Below are positions 8,601 through 19,093 of a stretch of DNA of 64,000 bases, piece by piece. The position numbers and the translations under genes were made by a program. Origin of the DNA: Corynebacterium frankenforstense (lineage in GTDB: Bacteria > Actinomycetota > Actinomycetes > Mycobacteriales > Mycobacteriaceae); contig NZ_JASODI010000007.1 of the NCBI RefSeq assembly GCF_030211955.1, forward strand, positions 1-64,000. The letters run 5' to 3'. Numbering within the stretch: the first letter of the stretch is position 1; each line of letters begins with the position of its first letter. A model generated the notes under the pieces. The model did no database searches. It worked only from the letters and a program-made list of their open reading frames with translations, and had not been told where the DNA came from.

Positions 8601-9100
8601 TCAGTCCGTGAAGCCCTGGTCGTCGGGCCAGGCGACGATCATGCCGTAGTTGATGGCCCAGTTGAGCACCCAGTAGGCGACGGAGGCGAGCATCATCGTG
8701 TTCCAGCACGCCGCCAGCTCGACGCTCGCGCCGTTCCAGACGTAGGGCGCGTCGCCGAAGAGCCCGCCGACGTAGACGAGCACGGCGACGGTGGCCACGA
8801 GGCTGCCGTAGTCCCAGATGCGCATCCGGGTGCACAGGCCGAGCGCGAGGTAGACGGCGGCCAGTGCCGCCACCGCCCACAGCGCGAACCCGGCCCCGGG
8901 GAAGGGGAGGTGGTCGGAGAGCGCTACGGCCACCGCGGTGCCGCCGATGACGGCGACGACGATCAACAGCAGCGCCTTGGTCAGGCGCGGCAGGTTGATC
9001 CGGATGTAGCGCGGGAACGGCGCGCGCTCCCGCCCGGCGGGATGTGGTGGAACACATCCTCGGTGGCGTTGGGGGCCCCGACCGCGTTGATCTCTTTCAT
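8601..9100 (-). pseudogene. Polytopic membrane protein with a frameshift near its N-terminus
   Basis: The ATG at 9100, preceded by GAAAAGGGTCGCC, opens a frame reading MKEINAVGAPNATEDVFHHI that stops after about 40 codons. The convincing continuation, GRERAPFPRYIRINLPRL followed by four hydrophobic segments, is in a different frame that has no good start and runs to 8601. The switch is in the G/C run around 9035-9045 and corresponds to one missing base. Hydrophobic segments are roughly LLLIVVAVIGGTAVAVAL, ALWAVAALAAVYLALGL, VATVAVLVYVGGLFG and MMLASVAYWVLNWAI. It is the first gene of the oxidoreductase cluster and probably its membrane partner. Either a real pseudogene or a base-call error. 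Confidence 0.6.
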
Positions 9101-9285
9101 GGGGCGACCCTTTTCCAGTCAGTCCGTCCCCCGGGGCGTCCGCGCCCGGCGACCGATGTGTCGGGGTTTATCCACGACGTTTCCCGTGCGGCTTGACACA
9201 CCGGAGTCTAGGGCGGAACCCGAGGGCACGCCTAGTGTACGGGCGTACATATGCGCAGGTGACCGGAGTTGCGGAGGGCACGGAA

Positions 9286-9313
9286 AATCCCCCGGCCGAC
9301 AAGCCGGGGGATT
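9286..9313 (-). terminator. Rho-independent terminator after lutC
   Basis: An 11-bp perfect stem AATCCCCCGGC / GCCGGGGGATT with a 6-nt loop lies 36 bp beyond the lutC stop on the minus strand and is followed there by TTTT. It ends the lutABC transcript and separates it from the oxidoreductase cluster. Confidence 0.8.
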
Positions 9314-9348
9314 GTCACTGACGAGTCCGTGAAAAGAGTTCAGGGGCT

Positions 9349-10002
9349 TCAGTCGACGACGATGACCATGAGGTCGCGCGGGCCGTGCACGCCCTCGACG
9401 CGGACGAGCTCGATGTCCGAGGTCGCCGAGGGGCCGGAGATCATGGTCACGGGCAGCTCGGGGTCGAGGCGGCCGACCATCTCGGGCACGCCGTAGACGA
9501 CGGTGTCCATGCGCACGATGCACACGTGCCGGTCGGGCACGAGGGTCAGGGCGCGGCGGCCGTTGGTCGCGTTGGACTGCAGGCAGATCGTGCCCGTCTG
9601 CGCGCAGGAGACGTGCGAGTCGGTGACCACGGCGTCGACGGAGTCGAGCTCGCGCGGGTCGGAGTCGCGGGAGTCCGGGGTCCATTCGGCGTCGACCTCG
9701 GCGAAGAGGCTGGCGTCCAGGCCCTCGGCGTAGCGCACGGTGTGCGCGCCGCGCTCGGAGAGCACGCGGGCCAGGGTGGCCGGCAGCTCCTCGGCGCTCG
9801 AGCGGGTCACGTCGGCGCGGTAGTCGACCAGCCGGTCGACCAGCAGCTCGCGCAGCTCGTCGCGGCCCATCCCGGAGGTCGTGGCGTACTCGCGGGGCAC
9901 CTCGACCTCGGCCGGGGTGTGCGAGAGCTGCTGGGCGTCGCGGACCCGCTTGAGGATCTCGCGCTTGGCGTCGGCGTTGCGGCGCTCCTCGGCGGTGGTC
10001 AT
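9349..10002 (-). CDS. lutC: Lactate utilization protein C
   Basis: LutC/YkgG-family protein of 217 residues, one of three subunits of the iron-sulfur L-lactate dehydrogenase complex. Family features are the central [18 protein letters not shown] region and the C-terminal [20 protein letters not shown] segment ending LMVIVVD. The ATG at 10002 overlaps the lutB stop by 4 bp (ATGA), so synthesis is coupled. It is the last gene of lutABC and is followed by a strong terminator. The role of this subunit is less well defined than those of A and B. Confidence 0.92.
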   Translation of the reverse strand: MTTAEERRNADAKREILKRVRDAQQLSHTPAEVEVPREYATTSGMGRDELRELLVDRLVDYRADVTRSSAEELPATLARVLSERGAHTVRYAEGLDASLFAEVDAEWTPDSRDSDPRELDSVDAVVTDSHVSCAQTGTICLQSNATNGRRALTLVPDRHVCIVRMDTVVYGVPEMVGRLDPELPVTMISGPSATSDIELVRVEGVHGPRDLMVIVVD

Positions 10003-11561
10003 CGGTTCTCCTCCTCGTTGTCCTGCGCGGCGTCGGGCTCCTGTGCGTCGGGCATGCCCTCGCGGCGGGCCTCGTCGAGCAGTTCGCGGGCCTCGTCGGA
10101 GTTCCACCAGGAGCGGAAGGACTTCTTCGGGGGCACGGCGGTGTCGCGCACGTCGGTCCAGCCGGACAGGAAGCTCGGCAGGTGGGTGATCGTCTTGTCG
10201 AAGCCGCCGAGCACGCGGCCGAGGAAGATCCCCTGCATGACGGCGTTCCACATCTTCGGGTGCCCCATGACCAGGCCGGCGGCGTCGAGCAGGGCGCCCT
10301 CGATCTTCGGCCGGTGGTTCTCCACCTTCTGGTGGCGCAGCTCGAGCAGGATGTCCGTGATCGGGATCTTGACCGGGCAGACGCTGTCGCAGCGCCCGCA
10401 CAGCGAGGACGCGTAGGGCAGCGAGGCCGAGGGGTCGTCGGTGGAGTCGATGCCGGTCAGCTGCGGGGTGATGATCGCGCCGATCGGGCCCGGGTAGACG
10501 GAGCCGTAGGAGTGGCCGCCCGCGCGCTCGTAGACGGGGCAGACGTTGAGGCACGCCGAGCAGCGGATGCACTTGAGCGCCTCGCGGCCGATCTCGTTGG
10601 CCAGCGCGTGGGTGCGGCCGTTGTCCAGGATCACCACGTGGAAGTCCTGCGGGCCGTCGCCCTCGGTGGTGCCGGACCACAGCGAGGTGTAGGGGTTCAT
10701 GCGTTCGCCGGTCGAGGAGCGCGGCAGCAGCTGCAGGAAGACGCCGAGGTCGGAGAAGCGCGGCAAGAGCTTCTCGATGCCCATCACGGAGATCAGGGTC
10801 TCCGGCAGGGTGAGGCACATGCGCCCGTTGCCCTCGGACTCGACGATGGAGACCGTGCCGGTCTCCGCGACGCCGAAGTTGCAGCCGGAGATGGCGACCT
10901 TGGCGCGCATGAACTGCTCGCGCAGGAAGAGGCGGGAGGCCTCGGCCAGCTCCGGCGGGTTCGCCGGCAGCGACTCGTCGGTGTTGGGCATCTCGCGCAC
11001 GAAGATGTCGCGGATCTCCGCGCGGTTGCGGTGCAGCGCGGGCACGACGATGTGCGACGGGCGGTCGTGGCCGAGCTGGACGATCAGCTCGGCCAGGTCC
11101 GTCTCCTGCGCGTGGATGCCGGACTCCTCGAGGACCTCGTTGAGGGCGATCTCCTGGGTGGCCATCGACTTGATCTTGACCACGTCGGTCTCCCCGGTGG
11201 CCTTGACCAGGTCGGTGACGATCCGGCCGGCCTCGGCGGCGTCGCGGGCCCAGTGCACGTGGCCGCCGCGGGCGGTGACGGCCGCCTCGAACTGCTCGAG
11301 CAGCTCGGGCAGGTGGGCGGCGACCTCCTGCTTGATCGCGGAGCCGGCGTCGCGCAGGCGCTCCCAGTCGTCGCACTCGGCGACGACTCGGGCGCGCTTG
11401 GCGCGGATGGAGGTGGTGGCGTGGTGCAGGTTGCGGCGCTTGGTCGCGTTGTCCAGCTCGGTGTGGGCGGCCTTGGTGAAGCCGACGTCGCCGCGCAGGG
11501 CGCTGGGGGAGTGGGAGGCGACCGGCGGCATCGCCGGGCGGCCGAGGTTGACGACGCTCAC
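9999..11561 (-). CDS. lutB: Lactate utilization iron-sulfur protein B
   Basis: LutB (520 aa, GTG start) carries the electron-transfer clusters of the LutABC lactate oxidation complex. Two ferredoxin-type motifs are visible, [14 protein letters not shown] and [13 protein letters not shown], preceded by the LUD domain with [19 protein letters not shown]. The GTG start overlaps the lutA stop (GTGA), and the stop overlaps the lutC start, making a tightly coupled operon. Length is at the upper end for the family because of a charged, acidic C-terminal tail. Lactate is oxidised to pyruvate with electrons passed onward to the respiratory chain. Confidence 0.94.
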   Translation of the reverse strand: MSVVNLGRPAMPPVASHSPSALRGDVGFTKAAHTELDNATKRRNLHHATTSIRAKRARVVAECDDWERLRDAGSAIKQEVAAHLPELLEQFEAAVTARGGHVHWARDAAEAGRIVTDLVKATGETDVVKIKSMATQEIALNEVLEESGIHAQETDLAELIVQLGHDRPSHIVVPALHRNRAEIRDIFVREMPNTDESLPANPPELAEASRLFLREQFMRAKVAISGCNFGVAETGTVSIVESEGNGRMCLTLPETLISVMGIEKLLPRFSDLGVFLQLLPRSSTGERMNPYTSLWSGTTEGDGPQDFHVVILDNGRTHALANEIGREALKCIRCSACLNVCPVYERAGGHSYGSVYPGPIGAIITPQLTGIDSTDDPSASLPYASSLCGRCDSVCPVKIPITDILLELRHQKVENHRPKIEGALLDAAGLVMGHPKMWNAVMQGIFLGRVLGGFDKTITHLPSFLSGWTDVRDTAVPPKKSFRSWWNSDEARELLDEARREGMPDAQEPDAAQDNEEENR

Positions 11562-12343
11562 AGCATGGCCTCCCTCCGGTAGGCGGCGCGCTCGGGCGTC
11601 CACGGTCGCTCGCGGGTGGAGACGAGGATCTCGGCCATGTGGATCGCGCGGATGCCGGTGCGCTGGCGCGAGAGCGAGCCGACGATGTTCATCAGGCAGG
11701 AGGAGTCGCCGGCGGTGACGTACTCGGCGCCGGTGGACTTGATGTTGCGCACCTTGTCCGAGACCATCGCCGCGGAGACCTCCGCGTTCTTGACGGAGAA
11801 GGTGCCGCCGAAGCCGCAGCACTCCTCGTAGTTGGGCAGGTCGACCAGCTCGAGGCCCTCGACGGCGTCGAGCAGCCGGTAGGGCCGGTCGCCAACCTCG
11901 ATGAAGCGCAGGGAGTGGCAGGAGGCGTGGTAGGTCACCCGGTGCGGGAACCAGGCGCCCAGGTCGGTGCGCTGCTCGACGTCGCAGAGGAACTCGCACA
12001 GCTCGTAGGTCTTGTCGGCGGCCCGCTGGGCGCCATCGACGAGGGCGGAGTCGCCGTAGCGCTCCGCGATGCGCACGTGCTGTTCGCGCACGGCGCCGGC
12101 GCAGGAGCCCGAGGGGGCGACCACGCAGTCGATGGACGGGTCGGCGAAGGCGTCGGCGTAGGTGCGGATGATCGGCACCGCCTCACGCTGGTAGCCGGTG
12201 TTGATGTGCATCTGTCCGCAACAGGTCTGGCCCTCGGGGAAGACGACCTCGTGACCCAGCCGGGTCAGCAGGATCGCCGTGGCCTTGTGGGCGTCCGGGA
12301 AGAGTGCGTCGCCGATGCACGTGGAGAAGAGCGCGATGCGCAT
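11558..12343 (-). CDS. lutA: Lactate utilization protein A
   Basis: LutA (261 aa) is a (Fe-S)-binding protein of the CCG family with two cysteine-rich domains. The first has [14 protein letters not shown], the second HASCHSLR and [15 protein letters not shown]; such CCG motifs bind 4Fe-4S or non-cubane clusters in related heterodisulfide reductases. It is the first gene of lutABC. Upstream sequence (12344-12777) contains a good inverted repeat that could be the binding site of a lactate- or sugar-responsive regulator. Together with LutB and LutC it replaces or supplements the flavin lactate dehydrogenase. Confidence 0.94.
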   Translation of the reverse strand: MRIALFSTCIGDALFPDAHKATAILLTRLGHEVVFPEGQTCCGQMHINTGYQREAVPIIRTYADAFADPSIDCVVAPSGSCAGAVREQHVRIAERYGDSALVDGAQRAADKTYELCEFLCDVEQRTDLGAWFPHRVTYHASCHSLRFIEVGDRPYRLLDAVEGLELVDLPNYEECCGFGGTFSVKNAEVSAAMVSDKVRNIKSTGAEYVTAGDSSCLMNIVGSLSRQRTGIRAIHMAEILVSTRERPWTPERAAYRREAML

Positions 12344-12777
12344 GTGAGCGGCTCCTGGGGAGTATTCGGCGTGAAGACGGACGTCCGCTCCGCCGAACTC
12401 GCCGGGGTCGTCGTGAGACGTCTGCGACGGGGTGGTGGGGTGGGCGTCCGGGTCCTTGGGGCACCCCCGATCCTAGCGCAGAAATAGTTGACACGCCCAC
12501 GGGTAAAGCTTGCGACCTGCGGTTATTAATGTAATGAGGGTGTTGCGTTATTCCGTTTGCTGTCGAAGCAAATGTTCGGTCGTTTCCGGTTCGTCTACCC
12601 CGTCGGGGGTGGCGCGCCGGGTGTGACGTGCACCGCCGAGTCTGCCGCCGCGCCCCCGCGCGGGCCCCGGGGACGCCGCCGAGGGGGGTGACCGGGGTCG
12701 AAGATAGGGACGATGCACCTCTTTCAACGCCCCGGCCGTGCCGGACGCGCGCGACCTGTGCGTTAGAATCTGCGCCC
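12344..12777. promoter_or_regulatory. Divergent lutA/argS intergenic region
   Basis: A 434-bp non-coding stretch between divergent lutA and argS. A local AT-rich segment at 12516-12600 contrasts with the GC-rich surroundings. It holds an inverted repeat TTTGCT-N5-AGCAAA at 12556-12572, a candidate operator for the lut operon, and on the minus strand a TACATT box that could be its -10. The argS -10 box lies at the far right. I see no RNA gene here. Confidence 0.5.
12764..12769 (+). promoter_or_regulatory. argS -10 box, apparently leaderless
   Basis: TAGAAT ends 8 bases before the argS ATG at 12778. A start of transcription at the usual 6-8 bases downstream would coincide with or nearly reach the ATG, and no ribosome site is visible, so the mRNA is probably leaderless. 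Confidence 0.55.
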
Positions 12778-14430
12778 ATGACACCTGCAGCCCTCGGAGA
12801 ACTCATCGGCACCACGGCCTCGGCCGTCTTCGCCGACCACAACCTCGATACCGCGGTGCTCCCGGAGACCGTGACCGTCGAGCGGCCGCGCAACCCGGAG
12901 CACGGCGACTACGCCACCAACCTGGCCCTGCAGGTGGCCAAGAAGGCCGGCGTCAACCCCCGCGAGCTGGCCGGCTGGCTGGCCGAGGCGCTCGGCGCGG
13001 ACGACGCCGTCGCCTCCGCCGAGGTCGCCGGTCCCGGCTTCCTCAACATCCGCCTGGCCGCGGCCGCCCAGGGCGAGATCGTCGCCCGCATCCGCGAGGC
13101 CGGCGCCGCGTTCGGCCACGCCGACACCTACGCCGGGCGCCGCATCAACCTCGAGTTCGTCTCCGCCAACCCGACCGGCCCGATCCACCTGGGCGGCACC
13201 CGCTGGGCCGCCGTCGGCGACTCCCTGGGCCGTGTGCTCGAGGCCGCCGGCGCCGAGGTCACCCGCGAGTACTACTTCAACGACCACGGCCGCCAGATCG
13301 ACCGCTTCGCGCGCTCGCTGGTCGCCGCGGCCGAGGGTGAGCCCACCCCGGAGGACGGCTACGGCGGCGACTACATCGCCGACATCGCCCGGCGCGTCGT
13401 CGACAAGCGCCCCGACGCGCTCGACCACGAGCCGGAGGAGACGCAGGAGATCTTCCGCGCCGAGGGTGTGGAGATGATGTTCGCCCACATCAAGTCCTCC
13501 CTGCACGAGTTCGGCACCGACTTCGACGTCTTCTTCCACGAGAACTCACTGTTCGAGTCCGGCGCCGTCGACGCCGCCATCCAGAAGCTCAAGGACAACG
13601 GCGAGCTCTACCTCGCCGACGGCGCCTGGTGGCTGCGCTCGACCGACTTCGGCGACGACAAGGACCGCGTCGTCATCAAGTCCGACGGCGACGCCGCCTA
13701 CATCGCCGGCGACATCGCCTACATCGGCGACAAGATCGACCGCGGCCACGACCTGTGCATCTACATGCTCGGCGCCGACCACCACGGCTACATCGCCCGC
13801 CTGAAGGCCGCCGCCGTGGCCCTGGGCTACCGCGCCGAGCAGGTCGAGGTGCTCATCGGCCAGATGGTCAACCTGCTGCGCGACGGCCAGGCCGTCAAGA
13901 TGTCCAAGCGCGCGGGCACCGTGATCACCCTCGACGACCTCGTCGAGGCGATCGGCGTGGACGCCGCCCGCTACGCGATGATCCGCTCCTCGGTGGACAG
14001 CTCGCTGGACATCGACCTGGATCTGTGGGCCTCGCAGTCCAACGACAACCCCGTCTACTATGTGCAGTACGCCCACGCGCGCCTGTGCTCGCTGGACCGC
14101 AAGGCCGCCGAGACCGGCGTCGAGCTTCCGGCGGCCGACCTCGCCGCGCTCACCGACGAGCGCGAGGGCGAGCTCATCCGCACCCTCGGCGAGTTCCCGG
14201 CCGTGGTCACCGCCGCCGCCGAGCTGCGTGAGCCGCACCGCGTCGCCCGCTACGCCGAGCGCCTGGCCGGTGTCTTCCACCGCTTCTACGACAACTGCCC
14301 GATCCTGCCGAAGGCGGACGAGGAGCCCACGGCCCTGCACGCCGCGCGCCTCGAGCTCGCGCGCGCGTCGCGTCAGGTGCTCGCCAACGCCCTCGGCCTG
14401 CTCGGCGTCACCGCGCCGGAGCGGATGTAA
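12778..14430 (+). CDS. argS: Arginyl-tRNA synthetase
   Basis: Class I aminoacyl-tRNA synthetase (550 aa) charging tRNA-Arg. The N-terminal tRNA D-loop domain is followed by the HIGH-type motif [15 protein letters not shown] near residues 120-140, the KMSKRAGT loop, and an all-helical anticodon domain ending APERM. Arg enzymes often have an atypical second signature, but here KMSKR is intact. The ATG at 12778 is chosen because it fits the family N-terminus and sits right behind a -10 box; the frame is open further upstream without a ribosome site. lysA follows after 12 bp, the common corynebacterial arrangement. Confidence 0.97.
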   Translation: MTPAALGELIGTTASAVFADHNLDTAVLPETVTVERPRNPEHGDYATNLALQVAKKAGVNPRELAGWLAEALGADDAVASAEVAGPGFLNIRLAAAAQGEIVARIREAGAAFGHADTYAGRRINLEFVSANPTGPIHLGGTRWAAVGDSLGRVLEAAGAEVTREYYFNDHGRQIDRFARSLVAAAEGEPTPEDGYGGDYIADIARRVVDKRPDALDHEPEETQEIFRAEGVEMMFAHIKSSLHEFGTDFDVFFHENSLFESGAVDAAIQKLKDNGELYLADGAWWLRSTDFGDDKDRVVIKSDGDAAYIAGDIAYIGDKIDRGHDLCIYMLGADHHGYIARLKAAAVALGYRAEQVEVLIGQMVNLLRDGQAVKMSKRAGTVITLDDLVEAIGVDAARYAMIRSSVDSSLDIDLDLWASQSNDNPVYYVQYAHARLCSLDRKAAETGVELPAADLAALTDEREGELIRTLGEFPAVVTAAAELREPHRVARYAERLAGVFHRFYDNCPILPKADEEPTALHAARLELARASRQVLANALGLLGVTAPERM

Positions 14431-14442
14431 GGGGGACGCCAG

Positions 14443-15879
14443 GTGACCGTCCCGAAGAACATACCGGAGTCCGTCCGCCAGACCGTCGCGGCGTTCAAGG
14501 CCCAGGGCCGCACGGCCGAGGAGGCCTTCAACGAGCTGCCGGCCAACGTCTGGCCGACCAACGCGCGCCGTCAGGAGGACGGCGTGGTCACGATCGCGGG
14601 CGTGCCGCTGCCCGAGATCGTCGAGGAGTACGGCGCGCCCGTCGTGGTCGTCGACGAGGCCGACTTCCGCCTGCGCGCCCGCCAGCTGGCCCGCGCGTTC
14701 GGCGGCCCGGACCACGTGCACTACGCCGCCAAGGCCTTCCTGACCCGCCAGATCGCCCGCTGGGTCGACGAGGAGGGCCTGAGCCTCGACGTCGCGAGCG
14801 CCGGCGAGCTGGCCATCGCGCTGGCCTCCGGCTTCCCCGCCGCGCGCATCACCGTGCACGGCAACAACAAGACGCGCGGCTTCCTCGAGCAGTGCGTGCG
14901 CGCCGGCGTGGGCCACGTGGTGCTGGACTCGCCCGGCGAGCTGCAGATGCTTGACGACGTCGCGCGTGCCGCCGGTGCGGTCCAGTCCGTGCTGGTGCGT
15001 GTCACCCCCGGCGTGGAGGCGCACACCCACGAGTTCATCGCGACCTCGCACGAGGACCAGAAGTTCGGCTTCTCGCTGGCCTCCGGCGCGGCCTTCGAGG
15101 CCGTGCGCGACGCGCTGGCGGCCGAGGGCCTGCACCTCGACGGGCTGCACTGCCACGTCGGCTCGCAGGTCTTCGACGCCGAGGGCTTCTCGCTCGCCGC
15201 CCAGCGCGTGCTGGGGCTCCTGGGCCGTGTGGTCGACGAGCTGGGCCCGGAGTACGGCGGGCGCGAGGTGCTCGCCGAGGAGCTCAGCCTGCTCGACCTC
15301 GGCGGCGGCTTCGGCATCGCCTACACCGCCGAGGAGGACCCGCTGGACGTCGCCGGCGTGGCCCGCGACATGCTCTCCCAGGTAGCCGCGCACGCGGAGG
15401 CCTCCGGGGTGCCGGCGCCGAAGGTGATGGTCGAGCCGGGCCGCGCGATCGTCGGCCCCTCCGTGGTGACCGTCTACGAGGTCGGCACGGTCAAGGACGT
15501 GCCGATCGACGAGGGCATCACGCGGCGCTACCTAGCCGTCAGCGGCGGCATGTCGGACAACATCCGCCCGATGCTCTACGACGCCAACTACGACGCCCGC
15601 CTGGTCAACCGCTTCACCGAGGGCGAGGCCGTCGCCGGCCGCGTCGTGGGCTCGCACTGCGAGTCGGGCGACATCCTCGTCCACGACCTGATGATCCCGG
15701 ACGACGTCGGGGTCGGCGACCTGGTCGCCCTGGCCGCCACGGGAGCGTACTGCCTGGCGATGTCCTCGAACTACAACGCCGCCTGCCGCCCGCCGGTGGT
15801 CGTCGTCGACGGGGGAGAGGCGCGCCTGATGGTGCGCCGCGAGACCGTCGAGGACCTCATGGCCCGCGAGGTGCTCTGA
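14443..15879 (+). CDS. lysA: Diaminopimelate decarboxylase
   Basis: PLP-dependent LysA (478 aa, GTG start) decarboxylates meso-diaminopimelate to L-lysine, the last step of lysine synthesis. The cofactor lysine is in [11 protein letters not shown] near residue 93; the glycine loop [13 protein letters not shown], the EPGRAIVG phosphate-binding motif and the C-terminal CESGDIL with the active-site Cys of the neighbouring subunit are all present. It sits 12 bp after argS. In C. glutamicum argS and lysA are co-transcribed and lysine controlled, and this layout is the same. Confidence 0.96.
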   Translation: MTVPKNIPESVRQTVAAFKAQGRTAEEAFNELPANVWPTNARRQEDGVVTIAGVPLPEIVEEYGAPVVVVDEADFRLRARQLARAFGGPDHVHYAAKAFLTRQIARWVDEEGLSLDVASAGELAIALASGFPAARITVHGNNKTRGFLEQCVRAGVGHVVLDSPGELQMLDDVARAAGAVQSVLVRVTPGVEAHTHEFIATSHEDQKFGFSLASGAAFEAVRDALAAEGLHLDGLHCHVGSQVFDAEGFSLAAQRVLGLLGRVVDELGPEYGGREVLAEELSLLDLGGGFGIAYTAEEDPLDVAGVARDMLSQVAAHAEASGVPAPKVMVEPGRAIVGPSVVTVYEVGTVKDVPIDEGITRRYLAVSGGMSDNIRPMLYDANYDARLVNRFTEGEAVAGRVVGSHCESGDILVHDLMIPDDVGVGDLVALAATGAYCLAMSSNYNAACRPPVVVVDGGEARLMVRRETVEDLMAREVL

Positions 15880-15920
15880 GGCCCCGAGGGCCCCTGCCGA
15901 GCCCCCTGCGTCGTGCAAAA

Positions 15921-15940
15921 TGAACAGCATGGTCTATAGT
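15921..15940 (+). promoter_or_regulatory. hom promoter with a McbR-like half-palindrome
   Basis: A TATAGT -10 box at 15935-15940 lies 40 bases before the hom ATG. It overlaps TGAAC-N6-GTCTA (15921-15936), which differs in two positions from the palindrome TAGAC-N6-GTCTA reported for the methionine/cysteine repressor McbR of C. glutamicum. In that species hom is a McbR target. The operator call is inference. Confidence 0.4.
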
Positions 15941-15980
15941 GTCGGGACATACCCGTTCTGACGCTTGAGGCAGGAGAGAG

Positions 15981-17339
15981 ATGACGACGCAGCAGCATGA
16001 CGCCGCCCGGTACCCGACCGCGGCGGCCCGCGAGAATCGTCCGGTGGGCATCGCCCTGCTGGGCTACGGCACGGTCGGTTCCGAGGTCCTGCGGCTGATG
16101 ACCGAGAACTCCGAGGCTCTCGAGCACCGCATTGAAGGTCCCTTCGAGCTGAAGGGCGTGGCCGTCTCGGACGCGTCGAAGCCCCGCGAGGGCGTGGACC
16201 CGGCGCTGATCACCGACGACGCGCGCAGCCTGGTGCTGCGCGACGACGTCGATGTCGTCGTCGAGGTCATCGGCGGCATCGACTACCCGCGCGAGCTCGT
16301 GCTCGCCGCGCTCAACGCCGGCAAGTCCGTGGTCACCGCCAACAAGGCCCTGGTCGCCGCGCACGCCGACGAGCTGGCCGCCGCCGCGGACGCCAACAAC
16401 GTCGACCTCTTCTACGAGGCCGCCGTCGCCGCCGCGATTCCGGTGGTCAACATGCTGCGCCGCTCGCTGGCCGGCGACCAGATCCGCCGGATCTCCGGCA
16501 TCGTCAACGGCACCACGAACTTCATCCTCGACGCCATGGACGCCACCGGCGCCGACTACGAGGACGCCCTGGCCGAGGCGACCCGCCTGGGCTACGCCGA
16601 GGCCGACCCGACGGCCGACGTCGAGGGCCACGACGCGGCGAGCAAGGCCGCGATCCTGGCCTCGATGGGCTTCTACACCCGCGTGCGCTTCTCCGACGTG
16701 AGCTGCGAGGGCATCACCGGCGTGACCGCCGAGGACATCGAGGCAGCCAAGGCCGCCGGCGACACCATCAAGCTGCTGGCGATCTGCGAGAAGATCACCG
16801 GAGAGGACGGCACCGTGTCCGTATCCGCCCGCGTCCACCCGACCCTCGTGCCGCGGGAGCACCCGCTGGCCAGCGTGTCCGGCTCCTACAACGCCGTCTT
16901 CGTCGAGGCCGAGGGCGCCGGCGACCTGATGTTCTACGGCAACGGCGCCGGCGGTGCCCCCACCGCCTCGGCCGTGCTCGGCGACGTCGTTGGCGCGGCG
17001 CGCAACAAGTACCTCGGCGGTCGCGCCCCGAAGGACCTGACCTACGCCGACCTTCCGATCGCCGACCCGGGCGACGTGCCCACCCGCTACCACATCGACC
17101 TGCGCGTCCACGACCGCGTCGGCGTGCTGGCGGACCTGGCGCAGACCTGCGCCTCGCGCGGCATCTCGCTGCGCACCGTGCGCCAGGAGGAGGGCTACGA
17201 CGTCGACGGCCACGAGGCCGCCCGCCTGATCCTGGTCACCCACACCGCCCGCGAGCACGACCTGGCCGACTTCGTCTCGGACCTCAAGGCCCACGACGAC
17301 GTCCTGGCGGTCAAGTCGGTCATCCGGCTGGCCGACTAG
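15981..17339 (+). CDS. hom: Homoserine dehydrogenase
   Basis: Hom (452 aa) reduces aspartate semialdehyde to homoserine, the branch to threonine and methionine. An N-terminal Rossmann loop ([12 protein letters not shown]), the [20 protein letters not shown] and TANKAL segments, the catalytic domain with [11 protein letters not shown] and [19 protein letters not shown], and a C-terminal ACT domain (from about residue 355, [18 protein letters not shown]) are seen. The ACT domain is the site of threonine feedback inhibition in corynebacteria. A GGAGAGAG ribosome site precedes the ATG, and thrB follows after 40 bp. Confidence 0.97.
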   Translation: MTTQQHDAARYPTAAARENRPVGIALLGYGTVGSEVLRLMTENSEALEHRIEGPFELKGVAVSDASKPREGVDPALITDDARSLVLRDDVDVVVEVIGGIDYPRELVLAALNAGKSVVTANKALVAAHADELAAAADANNVDLFYEAAVAAAIPVVNMLRRSLAGDQIRRISGIVNGTTNFILDAMDATGADYEDALAEATRLGYAEADPTADVEGHDAASKAAILASMGFYTRVRFSDVSCEGITGVTAEDIEAAKAAGDTIKLLAICEKITGEDGTVSVSARVHPTLVPREHPLASVSGSYNAVFVEAEGAGDLMFYGNGAGGAPTASAVLGDVVGAARNKYLGGRAPKDLTYADLPIADPGDVPTRYHIDLRVHDRVGVLADLAQTCASRGISLRTVRQEEGYDVDGHEAARLILVTHTAREHDLADFVSDLKAHDDVLAVKSVIRLAD

Positions 17340-17379
17340 GGCCGGCGGGGCAGCGGACGAACAGAGGAGGAGCAAGAAC

Positions 17380-18309
17380 ATGGCAGTGGAACTTGAGGTC
17401 GGTCGCGCCGTCACCGTGCGCGTGCCCGGCTCCTCGGCGAACCTGGGTCCCGGCTTCGACACGATGGGCCTGGCGCTGGACATCCACGACACCGTCGAGG
17501 TCGAGGTCATCGACTCCGGCCTGGAGATCGAGATCCACGGCGAGGGCGCGGCCGACCTGCCGCGCGACGCCTCGCACCTGGTGGTCAAGGCCATCACCGC
17601 CGGTCTCAATGCCGCGGACGTCACCGCCCCCGGCCTGCGGGTGACCTGCACGAACACGATCCCGCAGTCGCGCGGGCTCGGCTCCTCGGCCGCGGCCGCC
17701 GCCGCCGGTGTGCTCGCCGCCAACGGCCTGGCCGACTTCCCGCTCAGCGAGGAGCAGCTCGTCCAGCTGGCCAGCGCCTTCGAGGGCCACCCGGACAACG
17801 CGGGCGCCTCGGTGCTCGGCGGCGGCGTGGTCTCCTGGATCGAGATCCCCGTCGACGGCGTGAGCCATCCGGTCTACCGAGCCGTGCGCATCCCCGTCGA
17901 CGAGCGCATCCGCGCCACCGTGCTCGTGCCGTCCTTCCACGCCTCCACCCAGGCCGTGCGCCGGGTGCTGCCCAGCCACGTCACGCACACCGACGCCCGC
18001 TTCAACGTCTCGCGCACGGCGGTGCTCTCCGTCGCGCTGCAGGCGCACCCGGAGCTGCTCTGGGAGGGCACCCGCGACCGGCTGCACCAGCCGTACCGCG
18101 CGGACGTGCTGCCCGTGACCGCGGAGTGGGTCAACCGCCTGCGCAACCGCGGCTGGGCGGCCTACCTCTCGGGCGCGGGCCCGACCTGTGCGGTGCTGTC
18201 CACCGAGCCGGTGGACCCCGCGCTTCTCGACGCCGCCCGCGAGGAGGGCCTGGCCGTCTACGAGCTCTCCGTGGCCGGCGGGCCGACGGTCACCCCGTCC
18301 CGGGCCTGA
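17380..18309 (+). CDS. thrB: Homoserine kinase
   Basis: ThrB (309 aa) phosphorylates homoserine with ATP, the step before threonine synthase. It is a GHMP kinase: N-terminal [19 protein letters not shown], the ATP-binding loop [19 protein letters not shown] near residues 95-115, FEGHPDNAG, and the C-terminal [14 protein letters not shown] strong GAGGAGGAG ribosome site precedes the ATG. It forms the hom-thrB operon, which in C. glutamicum is jointly regulated. A short hairpin follows the stop. Confidence 0.96.
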   Translation: MAVELEVGRAVTVRVPGSSANLGPGFDTMGLALDIHDTVEVEVIDSGLEIEIHGEGAADLPRDASHLVVKAITAGLNAADVTAPGLRVTCTNTIPQSRGLGSSAAAAAAGVLAANGLADFPLSEEQLVQLASAFEGHPDNAGASVLGGGVVSWIEIPVDGVSHPVYRAVRIPVDERIRATVLVPSFHASTQAVRRVLPSHVTHTDARFNVSRTAVLSVALQAHPELLWEGTRDRLHQPYRADVLPVTAEWVNRLRNRGWAAYLSGAGPTCAVLSTEPVDPALLDAAREEGLAVYELSVAGGPTVTPSRA

Positions 18310-18324
18310 CCGGCCGGGGGCCGG
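18310..18324. terminator. Short GC hairpin between convergent thrB and regulator genes
   Basis: CCGGCC-GGG-GGCCGG forms a 6-bp stem in the 18-bp gap between thrB (+) and the HTH regulator (-). No T-tract is present, so termination efficiency is doubtful. Confidence 0.35.
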
Positions 18325-18327
18325 GGA

Positions 18328-19062
18328 CTAGGGCCGCACGCAGAGGGTGCAGCGGCCCTTCTCGGTCAGGGGCAGCATCGTCGTCTCGGCGGTCGAGGTG
18401 GCCCCGAAGTACTCCTCGATGAAGCCCTCGTGGATCGCGCAGACGACGGGGGAGGGGGCCGTCTCCCCGGCGACGAAGGGGCAGGCGCGCAGCGAGACCA
18501 CGCGCGCGCCCTCCTCGGGGTCCTCGGTGAGGTCGCCGCGCGACTCCGGCTCGTCGGCCGGGTCGAAGCCGAGCTGACGCAGCCGCTGGACCAGCTGGTC
18601 GAAGGCGGCGTCGGCGCCGACGCGCCCGCCCTCGTCGGCCAGCGTCATCTTGCGCGCCCACCGGCGCCCGATGCGGTGCGCGGTGGCGAAGCGCTCCTCG
18701 GGGTCCGGGGTGCGCGCGGTCAGGTCGTCCGCCATGATCTCGATGAGCGAGAGGTACTCGCGGGCGATGGCCCGGTTGTCGGGCAGCCGGGCGGAGAAGA
18801 GGATCGTCGGGCGGCCGCGGCCGTGGATCGGGGCGGTGGCCGTGTGCACGGCGCCGTGGGCGAGCAGCTCGTCGAGGTGACCGCGCACGGTGTTGGCGTG
18901 CATGCCGAGGATCTCGGAGAGTTGGGCGACCGAGACGCCGGCGGGGTGCTCGCGCAGGGCGGCCAGGACCTCGCGCTGCTTGGGGCTCAGCGGCAGGGTC
19001 TCGGAGAACAGCTCGGTGGCGGGCCGCGGTGCCCGGCGGCGGGCGGGAGCTCCGGTACGCAT
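18328..19062 (-). CDS. HTH regulator with C-terminal cysteines, SufR-like family
   Basis: A 244-residue regulator with an N-terminal winged helix (SPKQREVLAALREHPAG, then VAQLSEILGMHANTVRGHLDEL) and a C-terminal sensor domain. Four cysteines there, in RACPF, PVVCAIHEGF and GRCTLC, are arranged as in COG2345/SufR-type proteins that bind an iron-sulfur cluster. I infer a redox or metal sensor; it is not in a suf operon here, so I do not name it sufR. It starts 32 bp after the fadD-like gene on the same strand. Its ATG is inside an inverted repeat GGTACG-N12-CGTACC (19054-19077), and a TACGAT box lies 7 bases upstream, suggesting an autoregulated leaderless start. Confidence 0.8.
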   Translation of the reverse strand: MRTGAPARRRAPRPATELFSETLPLSPKQREVLAALREHPAGVSVAQLSEILGMHANTVRGHLDELLAHGAVHTATAPIHGRGRPTILFSARLPDNRAIAREYLSLIEIMADDLTARTPDPEERFATAHRIGRRWARKMTLADEGGRVGADAAFDQLVQRLRQLGFDPADEPESRGDLTEDPEEGARVVSLRACPFVAGETAPSPVVCAIHEGFIEEYFGATSTAETTMLPLTEKGRCTLCVRP

Positions 19063-19077
19063 ACCTTTTATCGTACC
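19054..19077 (-). promoter_or_regulatory. Inverted repeat over the regulator start and -10 box
   Basis: GGTACG and CGTACC arms separated by 12 bp bracket the start codon (19060-19062) and the minus-strand TACGAT box (19070-19075). This is where an autorepressor would bind. Inference only. Confidence 0.4.
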
Positions 19078-19093
19078 CCGTAGAAAACGGGTG

